The position numbers and the translations under genes are program-made. Below, piece by piece: positions 23,519 to 35,242 of a stretch of DNA of 64,000 nucleotides. The notes beneath the pieces are model-generated. The model worked only from the letters and a program-made list of their open reading frames with translations, ran no database searches and had not been told where the DNA came from. Origin of the DNA: Pollenia angustigena (Eukaryota; Arthropoda; Insecta; Diptera; Polleniidae); NCBI GenBank assembly GCA_930367215.1, contig OV884060.1:173921253-173985252 (forward strand), given 5' to 3'. Each line of letters starts with the position of its first letter. The stretch's first letter is position 1.

Positions 23519-24438
23519 TACCGGATATTCCTCGTTCAATTCAGGCCTGACTTCCGCGAGTCTCCTTTTGTTTGAACAAATTAAGAGTTACACTTTCTTT
23601 TTAGGAACTTCCTCTTAAATTTTGATTAGTTATACGTATGTATGTATTTATGTAGGTATATTTTGTTAGTGTTTTAATGTTTAAATGTATGTAAAGGTAA
23701 AGGTATGTTAAAAGTAAATAAAAGAGTAATATTTAACAATAAGGAAGGAAAAAAAAACTAAATCTAAGTCAATCAAATGTGTTAAAAAAAACTAAAATAG
23801 ATCATCTAATTGTATATTTGTTAAATAGAAGATTGTACGTCTGGTGTATTAAGAGTTCACTTTTCCCGTTCCGATTAATTGTATACCATTTTAATAAAAG
23901 GTTGAACGTCTGGTGTATTTCAAGTTAAATTTTTCTCTTCCGATTAATTGTATACCTCAAGGTAACAAAATTTCCGCAACCAATAGTGTTTCTTCCCTTT
24001 GTACTTATTCCGTTTGTAATACAAAATTTACTGATGGTACGTATAGGGAAACTTAAAAAAAAATTGTCAAACTTAGTCCCGGATAATGGTGTTACGCCTT
24101 TAAACACTTTTTATTTCCCTTTCCGTTTCCTATATTTTCTCTTATAGATTCTTTAATCGCCAAATCCAAAGAATTGTGTAAATTCCCCGTAAAAAAAATT
24201 TTAATATGTATAACAATTGTAGGTTTTATTTTCCTTCTCTAAATATATTTTTATTTTTATTGGAATTTTCCGATTTTATTTTTCCGAACAGAAACCTTTC
24301 CTTCTATTTTAAAATTTAATGTATAAATCAAAAATTTTTATTTTAATCTATTTCAAAGTTTGATATTTTGAATTAAAACCCTACTTTGTTTAAATAAAAT
24401 TCTTTAAATGAAGTTAATTGATAATAACCGACCTCACA
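22685..24438 (-). repeat. 3' LTR of the gypsy-type element, 1,754 bp
   Basis: Begins TGTAACGAACG and ends GACCTCACA on the plus strand. The outer part matches 29530-30303 and the inner part matches 41803-42726. It contains an internal (TA)n tract. An AATAAA on the coding strand at 23071-23076 is a candidate polyadenylation signal. I see no obvious polypurine tract in the about 80 bp between the pol stop and the LTR. Confidence 0.88.
23451..23514. repeat. (TA)n tract inside the 3' LTR
   Basis: About 30 TA dinucleotides, uninterrupted. The matching position in the 5' LTR is where element B lies, and in the truncated copy where element A lies. Confidence 0.95.
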
Positions 24439-24519
24439 AAACAGATACATCTTCGGCTGTTACCAACTGCGGAAGTGGAACTGTAAAGGTCGCAAAAGTC
24501 CAATATGTAAGCAGTCTCG

Positions 24520-25423
24520 TTATGTCCAAATATCCTTGGAATGGTATATAGTCCTATTTCCACCCTCAACGTCTTGCAACTCGTAGTTAACGTGTCCAAT
24601 TTTCCGTATAACTGTTGCCTTCACACCAATGGGAGCCAATTTCGAATTAAAATAGTTAACTTTTGAGCTCTGTGGAAATGTTCTTCTATAAACAGTTTCG
24701 CCTTCTTTGAAGTCCTTTGCTCGAGATCGCAAATTATATGTTCTTACATTATTTTCATATGCCTTCGTCATAAAAGATCCAATTGTGTCACGCAACAGAG
24801 TTATTTCGTCTTGTCTCTCCATCTTAAAGTCGGTTTCCGTTAAAAGTTCTAGATTTTTCAAAAGTTTATAATCCTTTCCGTTTGTCATCATAGTCTGACC
24901 AAATGCTACTTCGTATGGAGTTCTACCAATTGATTGATGCACACTATTTCTTAACGCACAATTCACACTATCAATATACAAGTCCCATTTTCGGTGATCT
25001 TTACGCACATATGACCGTAACGCTTCATTGATACAACGATTCACCCGTTCACTGGCATTTGCCTGAGGGCTGTAAACGGCCGTTAAAATATGCTGTACTC
25101 CATACGAAACTAAAAATTTTGTAAAATCACGACATTTAAATTGGGAACCGTTGTCCGAAACTACAACTTCGGGAACGCCAAAACAGTTAAATATGTTTGT
25201 CCGTAAGTATTCAATAACATACCTAGAGTTAAATTTCCTCAATGGCTTCAAAAAAGTAAATTTAGTAAAATGATCTAAAACAATCAACCTGCCTTCGTCC
25301 TAGGTAGTGGCCCGATAAGATCAATGTACAGTCTTTGGAAGGGCCGTTCTGTCTTAACCATTTGACCCATAGGTGGTCTTAATACGGTTGTTGGTGTTTT
25401 TGATGTCTTGCAAAGTTCACAGT
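24520..25423 (-). pseudogene. pol 3' part: integrase, out of frame with upstream pol
   Basis: The last 255 codons (25287-24520) hold the integrase second Asp (VVSDNGSQF), the Glu region (NASERVNR) and a C-terminal domain ending about 80 bp before the LTR. A frame break lies near 25284-25290, where the preceding frame meets TGA. Between there and about 25435 a third frame carries the CELC half of the zinc finger and the first catalytic Asp (YIDLIGP). So two small indels in about 150 bp separate the integrase into three frames. Integrase joins element cDNA to host DNA; here it could not be made as one protein. Confidence 0.88.
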
Positions 25424-27685
25424 CTAGTATGTCACGTCAGTCACTAGTCGTGGCCAAAAGAAATAACGTCTAATGCGATGCAAAGTCTTTGCAATTCCTC
25501 CATGGGCAGAAGTTGGCGGATCATGAGCTGAATAGATAACCTCTCTGCGAAGTATTTCAGGCACATATAATTTCCACGACTCCGATTCGTCCCTTTCTCC
25601 TGTTGAAAAATTATCCCGCTTATAAATATACTTGTCTACTACCTTAAAATCTGGTAAATTTGACTTAGTAAATTCGTCCCGCAATAGTTTGTATTCAGAA
25701 GAGTCAAAGGCTTCCGAGTTAAGATCAATCGATGGCATCGATTCCAAATCAATTGAATCTATAAACTGATCGCCCTCAAACGCTCGAGACAGTGCATCGG
25801 GTACAACATTATCTTTGCCTTTTCTATGTTCTATAATAAAATTAAAACCTTGTAGTTTTAAAGACCACCGTGCAAGACGACCAGATAGGTCCCTTTGGCC
25901 CATTAACCACTTCAAACTGGCATGGTCAGTAACTACCTTAAATTCAAGACCTTCAATATAAGATCTAAATTTCTTAATTGCCATGACCACTGCCAAGCAT
26001 TCTAATTCAGTAATGATGTAGTTTCGTTGCGCTCTGTTTAATTTATGAGACATAAATGCTATCGGCTTTTCAGTTCCGTCCTCGTCTACCTGCGCCAATA
26101 CTGCACCAACCCCAAATGTACTTGCATCACACTGTAATATAAACGGTTTCTCATAATCCGGGTGTATTAATAAGGGTGCAGAAGTCAAGCTGTTCTTCAA
26201 ACTGTCAAATGCGCATTGTGCCTGTTCCGTCCATACAAATGTCTTCTTTTTTGTCAGAAGTTCCGTCAATGGAAATGTTAAAGTAGAGTACTCCCTAATG
26301 AAACGTCTGTACCAACCAGCCATACCCAAAAACCGTCTTAAATGTCTTATCGATTTTGGAACAGGAAAGTCATTTATCGCCCTTACTTTGTCATCGTCAG
26401 TTTGCAGTGTTCCATGTCCAACAATGTAACCTAAATATTTCACCTTGCTTAAAGCAAAGCTACTTTTCCCTACATTTATTGTCAAACCCGCTTTCCTTAG
26501 TTGTGTTGCTACCTCCATAAGATGGGTCAAATGTTCTTCAAAGTTTTGAGAAACTATTAAAAGGTCATCCAAATAAACGAATACATGAGTCTTTAGATTA
26601 TACGGAATAACCATGTCCATTAGTCTGCACAACGTTTGCGGTGCATTACACAATCCAAACGGCATTCTTGTAAATTGATACAATGGCCTATTAGGTATTG
26701 TGAAAGCAGTCTTGGGTCTCGAACTTTCCTCTAGTTTAATTTGCCAAAAGGCATCTTTCAAATCGATTTTCGATATGCAATAAACCGGAGGAAGACGTGC
26801 TAAAAGTCCGTCAATGTTAGGTATTGGGTAAGCGTCCTTTATTGTCACGGAATTTAATTTTCTGCTGTCCACGCACATTCTAATTTTGTCTGGTTTCACA
26901 ACAACAACTGTTGGAGAGGACCAAGGTGAATTAGGTGCCTCCTCTGTTACGCCAAGAGAAATCATTCGGTCTAATTCACCACAAAGCTGTTTTTCAACCG
27001 CTGGTGAGATCGGGTAGTATCGTTGTTTAATGGGTTTGGCATCACCCGTATCAATTTTATGCTCAATTAGTGACGTGCAGCCCAATCCATCCACCTCAGA
27101 ATTTGGAAACGCTGCTATTATGTTACCAAGTTGTTGTCTTTGTTCATACGTCAAAACCAGCTTATCCGGGTCAGTCTCGCCACAGTCCACTTCGCCAATT
27201 ACAGGCACTGATATCTTTAGTCCAAATTCCGTCCAAAAGTCGAAACCACAAATAAGGTCTTGTTTAATATTTGGCACCACCAGAAATTCAAATAATTTAA
27301 TTTGTCCTTGAAATCCTATGTCTAAAGTCACTGTTCCTAACAAGTCCTGTCTATTTCCGTCTGCTGTCCGTACGTGGCCGATGCATTTATGGAAATTAGA
27401 ATTGTTCTGAATCCTTAATGCTAAATCATTACCAACAACGCTTTTGTTTCCTCCACTATCTAACAAAGCCATACGCATTTCGCCATCAACTTTTAAATTA
27501 ATGTAAGGCCTACTATCCAATTCGGGTGTAATAATTGGAGAAATAAGACACAGCTTAAACTGTTTAACTCTACGATAATATTCTCGAATTCTATTAGAAG
27601 ATCGACTATTTTTAAAACGTTCACCGAAAATTCGAGCCCTGGCCCTCTCATATTCAGCCACCCTAATGTGATATGGTCTTAACAA
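25424..27685 (-). CDS. pol: Gypsy-type pol: protease, reverse transcriptase, RNase H, start of integrase
   Basis: A 753-codon open frame. Protease motif ALLDSGG at about residues 73-79. Reverse transcriptase has TRMPFGLCNAPQ at about 339-350 and the catalytic YLDD at 371-374. RNase H has FILQCDAS (Asp about 520) and VVTDHAS at about 585-590. A tether and the His-His half of the integrase zinc finger follow (YSAHDPPTSAHGG). The frame stops at TAG straight after the zinc-finger helix, because of an indel. The first listed codon is TTG, not ATG. The frame stays open upstream past the gag stop and lies in the -1 frame relative to gag, so Gag-Pol was probably made by -1 ribosomal frameshifting. 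Polymerase and nuclease would copy the element RNA in cytoplasmic particles. Confidence 0.93.
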   Translation of the reverse strand: MLRPYHIRVAEYERARARIFGERFKNSRSSNRIREYYRRVKQFKLCLISPIITPELDSRPYINLKVDGEMRMALLDSGGNKSVVGNDLALRIQNNSNFHKCIGHVRTADGNRQDLLGTVTLDIGFQGQIKLFEFLVVPNIKQDLICGFDFWTEFGLKISVPVIGEVDCGETDPDKLVLTYEQRQQLGNIIAAFPNSEVDGLGCTSLIEHKIDTGDAKPIKQRYYPISPAVEKQLCGELDRMISLGVTEEAPNSPWSSPTVVVVKPDKIRMCVDSRKLNSVTIKDAYPIPNIDGLLARLPPVYCISKIDLKDAFWQIKLEESSRPKTAFTIPNRPLYQFTRMPFGLCNAPQTLCRLMDMVIPYNLKTHVFVYLDDLLIVSQNFEEHLTHLMEVATQLRKAGLTINVGKSSFALSKVKYLGYIVGHGTLQTDDDKVRAINDFPVPKSIRHLRRFLGMAGWYRRFIREYSTLTFPLTELLTKKKTFVWTEQAQCAFDSLKNSLTSAPLLIHPDYEKPFILQCDASTFGVGAVLAQVDEDGTEKPIAFMSHKLNRAQRNYIITELECLAVVMAIKKFRSYIEGLEFKVVTDHASLKWLMGQRDLSGRLARWSLKLQGFNFIIEHRKGKDNVVPDALSRAFEGDQFIDSIDLESMPSIDLNSEAFDSSEYKLLRDEFTKSNLPDFKVVDKYIYKRDNFSTGERDESESWKLYVPEILRREVIYSAHDPPTSAHGGIAKTLHRIRRYFFWPRLVTDVTY

Positions 27686-27777
27686 AGGGTGCTTGTATTC
27701 TGTATTGTCATTGTCAACATTCCCTAACAGTCTAACCGAATCCGAGGCTTTATGTACAACGTCCTTGGATGTCCGCT

Positions 27778-28953
27778 CTAAAATCGACGGACATCCTTCT
27801 GTCCGTTTCCCTGAGTCTTCTTATGGCACTTTGTACAAGTGGGTTTATAGACGTCCTTGGTCCCACAACCATAACAAAACACTCTTCTAAGCTCCATGCA
27901 ATCCATAAAAGTATGTCCGGGTTTGTCACAATTCCAGCAAGTTAATACTTGTTGAACTGCATATATATCAGGCATGTCTTCGTCAGTTTTACCATTTGTT
28001 TCAGTTTGCTCCGTTGTCAATTCGGCCAAACGCCCTTTTGCCGATTTGCGATATTCTGATGCATGAAATTCTCTAACAAACTTTTCATGTCTTCTGACTT
28101 CTTTGCGAAGATGAGAGACATTTTTAATATCCAAATGTAGTAATTCCAGTCTTATTTCAGGTTTTAAATTTCTTATTAAAGTTTCACAAATATCACGTTC
28201 AGACAAAGGAGTTCGTAGTTTATCCGTCATTGAGGAAATAATATCGTAATAATCGTCGAAAGTTTCGGTAGGTTTTTGTTTATGGCGACGTATGTCGTCA
28301 AGGATATCAAAATCATTATAATCGGACTTGTATTGAACACGTAATGCTAATGTCAACGATGCCCAGTTTATATCGTTATTCTGTCTGTGGAATCTCCAAT
28401 ACCATTCCAAAGCTTTTCCGTCGAATAAAGTGTGGGCGTGCCTGCACAAGAGCTCAAAATTCCCGCCTAAATTGTTAGATGTTAAAATATTAACACGATA
28501 TACGAATTCATCAATATTCATTTCATTACTATGGCCGCTAAATTTTAACCGCCAATTGCGGATGATATTTAAAACCTTTTCCGCGTAAAACGCATCCTGA
28601 GGCGGGCGAACGTCAGAGTTAATAGGGCTATTACGTATTTCACTAGTACCGTTAGTCTGGTTATTGGTCACAGCAGGTATCCGTAAATTTCCAAACATTG
28701 TCGTAAATTCACTACTGATAATGGACAACATTACTTCACGAAATGAAGTCAATGACTCGGAAACGATTTGTCTTATTTGAGTATGATTTGATTCGTTATT
28801 AAAATCAGTGGTCTGGTTAATAGATCTTTGTTCGGAACGTCCCTGTGACCTTGATATTCGGGCTGAAGTGGAAGGACCTACATCAACTATAAAACTTGTG
28901 TTTGTGGCCGTCTTTATATTTGACAAGTTGTCCCTACTTCTTGTTAGTGGCAT
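27778..28953 (-). CDS. gag: Gypsy-type gag (capsid/nucleocapsid polyprotein)
   Basis: An intact 391-codon frame starting with ATG (MPLTRSRDN). The N-terminus is rich in Ser, Asn and Thr. The middle has a retrotransposon capsid-like segment around FDGKALEWYWRFHR and the following SLTLALRVQY. The C-terminus holds a CX2CX4HX4C zinc knuckle (CWNCDKPGHTFMDC, about residues 339-352) followed by a second Cys cluster (CYGC...CTKC). Such proteins package element RNA into virus-like particles. The stop lies just upstream of the pol frame, which overlaps it in the -1 frame. No break is seen in gag, unlike pol. Confidence 0.93.
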   Translation of the reverse strand: MPLTRSRDNLSNIKTATNTSFIVDVGPSTSARISRSQGRSEQRSINQTTDFNNESNHTQIRQIVSESLTSFREVMLSIISSEFTTMFGNLRIPAVTNNQTNGTSEIRNSPINSDVRPPQDAFYAEKVLNIIRNWRLKFSGHSNEMNIDEFVYRVNILTSNNLGGNFELLCRHAHTLFDGKALEWYWRFHRQNNDINWASLTLALRVQYKSDYNDFDILDDIRRHKQKPTETFDDYYDIISSMTDKLRTPLSERDICETLIRNLKPEIRLELLHLDIKNVSHLRKEVRRHEKFVREFHASEYRKSAKGRLAELTTEQTETNGKTDEDMPDIYAVQQVLTCWNCDKPGHTFMDCMELRRVFCYGCGTKDVYKPTCTKCHKKTQGNGQKDVRRF

Positions 28954-29500
28954 TTCAAATAGAAACTAATATTTATACAATAAAACTTAATCAATTAAAT
29001 ATTCCACAACTTTGTCAGGGTAAAGTTAAGCAGTAATAAACAAAAATAAAATAGTGAATCAGGTAAATTTCACATCGAAACCAAAAGAAAAATTTAAAGA
29101 AATTAAAAAGACAATTCTTTTCTCTTATGTGAGAGTATATATTCAGCTTTTTAACCAAATATAAAAATCTCAATCACAATTAAAGACAAAAACATAATTT
29201 AGAAATAAAACCATCAAATGATCCATATTGAAGTTTGTAGGTATACACCCGCTAATTTCACAGGTATAAAAATTCCTACATGTCTTTCAACATCAAAACT
29301 ACACATCAAAATACCTGGATCAGAAATACACTACATATATTTTCCTGATGTCCATTGATATCATCAAAAAAAAATTAAAATTAAATAAATCAATAAAAAA
29401 AAACTCGACAACACGGAAAAAAAAATTGTGAAACATCAGCAGTTGGACTAAATATGTATGGCAAATTCTAATCAGCATTAGCTAATTTATGCAAGCTGAG
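28954..29500 (-). other. 5' untranslated leader of the gypsy-type element
   Basis: About 550 bp between the primer-binding site and the gag start. AT-rich, no long open frame. It probably holds packaging signals, but none can be recognised. Confidence 0.6.
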
Positions 29501-29518
29501 GCCCCACGTTGGGCGCAA
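29501..29518 (-). promoter_or_regulatory. Primer-binding site, tRNA-Lys type
   Basis: On the minus strand the sequence is TTGCGCCCAACGTGGGGC, 11 nt downstream of the LTR end. It differs at one position from the TGGCGCCCAACGTGGGGC site known to be complementary to the 3' end of tRNA-Lys(1,2). It would prime minus-strand cDNA synthesis. Confidence 0.85.
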
Positions 29519-29529
29519 TTTAAATACTA

Positions 29530-30303
29530 TGTAACGAACGACCACTTAGGGTACTAACTTCCTGCGAACTGCGCTACCAAAATATCCGGCCGTGCTCAGG
29601 GAAAATGGGGTGGTTCTTGTCCCCAGAAAGTCAGATTCTAATCATTACCACAGAATTTTAAAATTACGGTAGCTACTAATTAAAGTCGAGAACAACTTAA
29701 AAAAAACCCAATAATAAATTAAAAGAAATCGCGATGTAAAATTAACCTGATAGAGAACTGATGTAACTGTCCTCTTCATTATCTTCACCCTCCCTACCTT
29801 GTTCTCTTTAACCTGGATTCTCAGAAAACCCTTTGCTACTCATGTCTTAACTACCCTTACATTTCGTGGAATAAAAGAACAGTTATTTAACTATCCATCT
29901 TTTAGAACAAATCAATTTATTGGACACAAAAGTATTTAATAGAATTTAAGTCTAATTTGAATGTCATTATAAAAAAAAAAAACGAAAAAACAATATAAAT
30001 CAAGGAAATAAAAAAACTATATTTAAAAAAAAAAAAAAAAATGAAGGATTAAAAGTGTAATTGTATTGTGTTACTACGTATAACAACCAAATCAAAAATT
30101 CAAATTTTGAAAACAATTTAAAAATTTAGTTGTTATACGAGGTGCGTCTTAAAATGTCATAAAAAAAAAAACAAAATTTCTTAATACATTATTTTATACT
30201 ATTTTTCTTTTTGTACTTGTATTAATTAATCAAAGTGAAATTGAAAGTTTTTAGTTATTTGTAATATATACATATAATATATAAATACATATATAAATAT
30301 ATA
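29530..30303 (-). repeat. 5' LTR, inner part (adjacent to PBS)
   Basis: Matches 22685 to about 23458 with two substitutions that I can see. It breaks off in the (TA)n tract, where element B starts. The remainder of this LTR is at 41759-42726. Confidence 0.88.
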
Positions 30304-30307
30304 CTTA

Positions 30308-30332
30308 TGCACAGGGCATATTATGCGAACAC
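30308..30332 (+). repeat. Left terminal inverted repeat of element B
   Basis: TGCACAGGGCATATTATGCG followed by AACAC. Matches the complement of the right end (41734-41758) at about 19 of 25 positions. Confidence 0.62.
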
Positions 30333-30446
30333 AAAAAATCTTTACTTTTTTTGATGAAATATTATAAATTGCAATATTTTCGAAATACAAATTCAATATT
30401 TTTCTTCTAAAAGTCTTAAAAGTCTTTTAAAAATCGTTTTTTGTGG

Positions 30447-30666
30447 GCAGAGCATATTTGACGAACAGGTGCATACGTTGCGTTTAATTGCCGAAACTGT
30501 CTGGAAAATATGCTCCTTGTATATGCAATTTTTTGTTGCCATGTTTCCACATTATTATTCCCAAATAATAATGTGGGAATATTAAATTTCCTATACAAGG
30601 GGCATATTATCCAGACAGTTTCGGCAATTAAACGCAACGTATGCAGCTGTTCGTCAAATATGCGCT
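30447..30666. repeat. Subterminal palindrome of element B
   Basis: Counterpart of 6915-7133 with the same arms and AT-rich centre. It differs by a few substitutions that slightly change the pairing. Confidence 0.8.
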
Positions 30667-31107
30667 GTATTTGCCGACTTTGATGCTGCAGGTTGTTGTC
30701 TGTGCTTATTTTGCCGTTTTAGTCAAATTAAACTAATTTCTTTTTTTGTGCACTATAAAACAGAAAAAGTGTTGCTAATAAAAAAAATTTTTTAAAGAAT
30801 GAGTGCTTAAAATTTTTTTTTTTTTTTTTTTGTTTAACAGAAAAGAATATTAACTCGGCTCAGCACCAAATTGATATTTATATAATTTTTTAGTATTCTT
30901 GAAAGAAGTTTTATAGGAACATGTTGTTCGCGCCAACGCTCCTAGTTAAGGAGTTATAGGTCGTAAAAATTGCAAAATACTTTATCCATATCTATTTAGG
31001 TAAAAAATGAATTTATAAAATATGGGAATCATTGGAAAATGCTTCAAAATGTGTTTTACATGGAGTTTAAAGCATCCAGATTTACCAATTTTGAGGTAAT
31101 ATTATAT

Positions 31108-31533
31108 AGTTGTTTGTTAATTTTGTTCGGCATAAGGTCATGAGTTAAAACAAATTTTTAAATAAAAAATATAAACATATTTTGTTTTAAAAATTCTATT
31201 TTATTTTATTTTGTATCCCAATATTTCGGTCAACTTTGTTGACCATCTTCAGGGGTTATTTAAATTTTGACAAAAGCTTACGGTTGAACAACAGCTCGAG
31301 TGAATTTATATATTGTTTACATTTTTTGTTTTCGTTTATTTATTTTTAAATAACCCCTGAAGATGGTCAACAAAGTTGACCGAAATATTGGGATACAAAA
31401 TAAAATAAAATAGAATTTTTAAAACAAAATATGTTTATATTTTTTATTTAAAAATTTGTTTTAACTCATGACCTTATGCCGAACAAAATTAACAAACAAC
31501 AAAACTAAAGGTCAACAATTTATAACTTTAAAC
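31108..31533. mobile_element. Palindromic insertion with hammerhead-like cores, possibly Penelope-derived
   Basis: Arms of about 155-160 bp (31109-31270 and 31344-31500) are near-perfect inverted repeats, followed by a tail of about 33 bp. GTAATATTATAT flanks both sides (31096-31107 and 31534-31545), while copy A at about 7572 has a single occurrence, so this is an insertion with a duplication of about 12 bp. Each arm carries, on opposite strands, CTGAAGA, a GGTCAAC/GTTGACC stem with AAA loop, then GAAA (plus strand 31357-31385). This is the order and spacing of a hammerhead ribozyme core with stem II. Penelope-like elements are known to carry such motifs. Stems I and III are not convincingly formed. 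Confidence 0.7.
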
Positions 31534-31545
31534 GTAATATTATAT

Positions 31546-34500
31546 ATTCATACTCCGTGGCTGACATTTTTTTTTAACAAAATTGGCTTTATCTTTTAAT
31601 TATGTCGATATTTATTTATTTAACTCTAGATATTTGCTTAATAAACTTTCTTTATTGCGGGTTTTCGGCCTTGCGTAACACTTAAGTAATTATGTACATA
31701 TAACAATAATTAAATATGTAACAAGTACATAAATTATTACTAATTATATACATATTTTTACTCAAACTTATAAATAAATTGAGAAATTTTCCAAAATAAA
31801 ATTTTTTTCTTTATAAATATAAAATTCTATATGATGGAGTTACTAAAAATATGGTTTATAAAAGCTTGAAGTATTCTTCCCTATTCATAGTCTTTTGAAT
31901 TGTATTTTAGGAAAAAATTTTATGAAAATTTTGCATCAAAACACATTTCAAACTTATTTTATTTTTTATGAATACGGCAGATTATGTTTAATAAATATAC
32001 TAACAAAATTTTAAGTTTCGTAGAAAAATCTTTCTCGAAATATTTAATTTGGGAATTTGATTATTTTATGTTGTTAGTTAAACTTTGCAATTCAAACTTT
32101 GCACAGCTGTTGTGCAATAAAAAAGTATCAGCATCACAACTGCAACTGGTAATTACGCATCAGCAATATCATTTAGCATCACTGCAGCATTGATGAATAG
32201 TTTTCATGCATTAACGTACGAACCCAAAGTGTTCTGAAACTTTTAAGACCTATACCACGCTCGTTGACGGAAATTTGTATGCTGTTTATATGTATTTATT
32301 TATTTAATCTGCCGTTAAGATTATATTGTTTTTTGCTTCCAAAAACAACAAAATTATAATATTTATTATATTTTATAACAAATTCAATTGTTTTTACGTT
32401 ATAAAATTTATTATAAATAAGTATTTATATATTTATAATTTTAAATAAAGTTTGTATAAAAGTCTGCAATTATGCATGTTTTTCATTTTATAAAAGTAAA
32501 AAATATAAACAGTCATTAAAAAAAACAGATATTTATATTTTTTCAATTGTAGCTGCCGTCTTCAACATAATTCAGTAGCTGACTACACGACTATAATTGC
32601 ACCCAGCAGCATTTGTAGTCTTGTGTTCGTGTATCCTGCTGTGGTGAATGTGTTTAATGCATTATACATTAATTTTAATTAGTGTTGTCAAAACAGTAAA
32701 ACGTTTTTTTCAAAGCCGATTTTCCCCGATTTACACAAATGAATTTTTATGCGCTAAAATTGTTTTATTAAATAAGTATTTGTGAATGTCAAAATATTTG
32801 TTAAAAATATAAAAAAGGAACATTTTTTGTTTATTTTAAATTTATTGTAAAATATAATAGTTTTGGTGCTATAGTTGTACGTGATAATAAACGAGAAAAT
32901 GATAACTGTATTTAAATTGTACTTTTATGCGGGGTTTAAACAACAATTGTTATCATTACAAAATGGTAAATTTTGTTTGTTTTTTAATAGAAATTAAACA
33001 ATTAAGTTAATTTAATTTTCAAAAGGTTATTCTGAACTAGGACATTGCACACCAGAGGCTCCTCAAGCTATGTATGTATGCATATTGTTTTGGCAGGTAG
33101 GTTTTACTATATTTTGTTGTTGTTAATTATACAAACCAATTTTAATGATTTTGTTAATTTTTGATTCTCTCTTGTAGAGGTTTTTAGACTTTTTTAATTT
33201 GTTACGGGCTCTTTGCGGGTTTCCGTGCTTTATAGAGTTCAATAGATGCTGTAGAGCCACGACTCTACCATAAACTTAACCCAAGATGTGCCCAAACAAA
33301 ATTTACACAAAGCTCATACATGTTTCAATGTATATATTTGGCGTTCTAAGACAGCTATCAACTGCTTTATGTCAAACTTACACAATCAGTGAGAGAAACT
33401 TGTGGATTTGCTGTACGATAATAAAACCAACATGCATGAAATATATGTATAAGAAAATAAACCGTTTATAAAAAATCTGAAAAACTTTGAAAAAGCAAAA
33501 TTTGTTTCAATAAAACTAGTGGTTTCGCGTGAGTCGGAAAATTAGAGAGATGTTAAGGTTTAAATGGGGCTTATCATAAATTATGTACTGATCTTCACGA
33601 AATTTGACAGTGTGATTTCAAATCGTATAAAACAAGGCTTGTATGGGGCCTATTATAAATTATATACCAATCTATAAAAAGTTGACAGAATATTTTCTAT
33701 TCATATAAAACTGACCACCAAAAGTTCATAATAATAGGATTTGTCGTTACGGTTTAATGCTTCTATAGTATTTCCGACTGTGGGCTTTATATGGGCCTAT
33801 GGTAAATTATTGACAGATTTTCACTTAATTTTATAATAATTCAAGTTATACAAAACGAATATGTGCAAAATCTTATACCAATAATTGCATTCCGCTACTA
33901 ATTATGTTAGTTTATAACAAAACTATAAATGTTTATGTTGGTTGTTAGACATTTTGATTCATAACTATTATCCTGCTATACCGATCTTGTTGGATTTCGA
34001 CCCCAAACTGCTTAAGAAAGCTAGAAACAATTTGACATCAATATTGTTATTTTCTTTTAGATTTTCTAAAAAGAGTTTTTTACAGACGGACATGGATAAA
34101 TCGACGAAGGTTAGTTCACATATATCAAATATTTCACTATACACGCAAAGAAAAAACATGGTTGTGGTAAACATATTCTAAGAGCAACATACTATGATAA
34201 AATGCATGATTGAAGTCACCATATTAAGATTATTATTGAATCATAGTATGACTAAATATACTCGTAATATTGCAACATAATATTTTTCCCTTAATCATAT
34301 TATTATTCTGTTATCATACTAAGTAAAGATGTAATCAAATTATTGTCATGCTAATCATAATTAGTTAAGAAGTAATCATATTATTGTCATGTTAATCATA
34401 ATAAATTTAGAAGCAATCATATTATCATAAAGACCCTCTCATAGATGTCATAAAAATACAAAATAAATTAAAATTTTTTTTGCAACGATTTTTTTATTTT

Positions 34501-34924
34501 GTGGCTTTATTTTAATTTTTCTTAATGTAAATCAAATAGCGGAGTTCAAATAAGGCTTGCAAAACAGCAAATGCAAAATCTTTGGTTTTCATGGGCAACC
34601 ACGTATGTCCATTTTGCCCATTTTAAGATGTTGATGCCATATTGCCTATTTTAAAAAGCTCTTTACATGTTTCAGAACATTTTTGGAAAAATATAAATCA
34701 ATTCCGATTTTTTACTTAATGCCAAAGTATAAAAAGTGAAATACCTAGCGCATTGGATATCGAATGGTTTTTCGGCTTTCCTGAAACATTTGTTTTAAGA
34801 CATACGCTGTTGCCCATGAAAACCACGAAAATATCGTAACACTTTTATCAAATATAACGAAATCTCTGTGTGTTTTGTTGTTTAATTTTACAAAAAAACT
34901 TCGATATTTTGCATTTGCCCTATT
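31546..34924. other. Interior of element B, no gene seen
   Basis: Follows element A closely, with a deletion of about 390 bp near 32060 and the empty hAT MITE site near 32290. The splice-like pair and the 79-codon frame (33942-34181) of copy A are also present here. An extra block at about 34395-34755 was lost from A. Confidence 0.45.
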
Positions 34925-35242
34925 AAGCGGCTCATACACTTGTAATTAAATTGTTAAATTTTACGTATAGTACAATTATATTGCCAATGTGCATGTGATA
35001 TTCGAAGGTGGAACAATATATTGGCAACAATCAAAAGACTTTTGATTTTTATTGCAAAACGAAATTAAAAAGAAGTGTGATTGCATCATTGTACAATGCT
35101 ATTTATGTTATTCCTATAGGTTATGTTCACCTTTTTATTAAATGAATGATAATCTTGTGCGACTTATAGCATAATATAGGATAAAATGGAAAAATTATGG
35201 CGAGTATCATACACAATAATATTGCAAGTGTATGGGCCGCTT
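34925..35242. mobile_element. MITE with AAGCGGC ends (copy in element B)
   Basis: Same position and ends as 11643-11960. It was therefore present before the two copies separated. Confidence 0.78.

Noticed and set aside
23515..24438. env or accessory gene downstream of pol in the gypsy-type element
   Set aside because: The region belongs to the LTR (three blocks of identical 924-bp length). Only 60-codon frames occur, without signal peptide or membrane segments.
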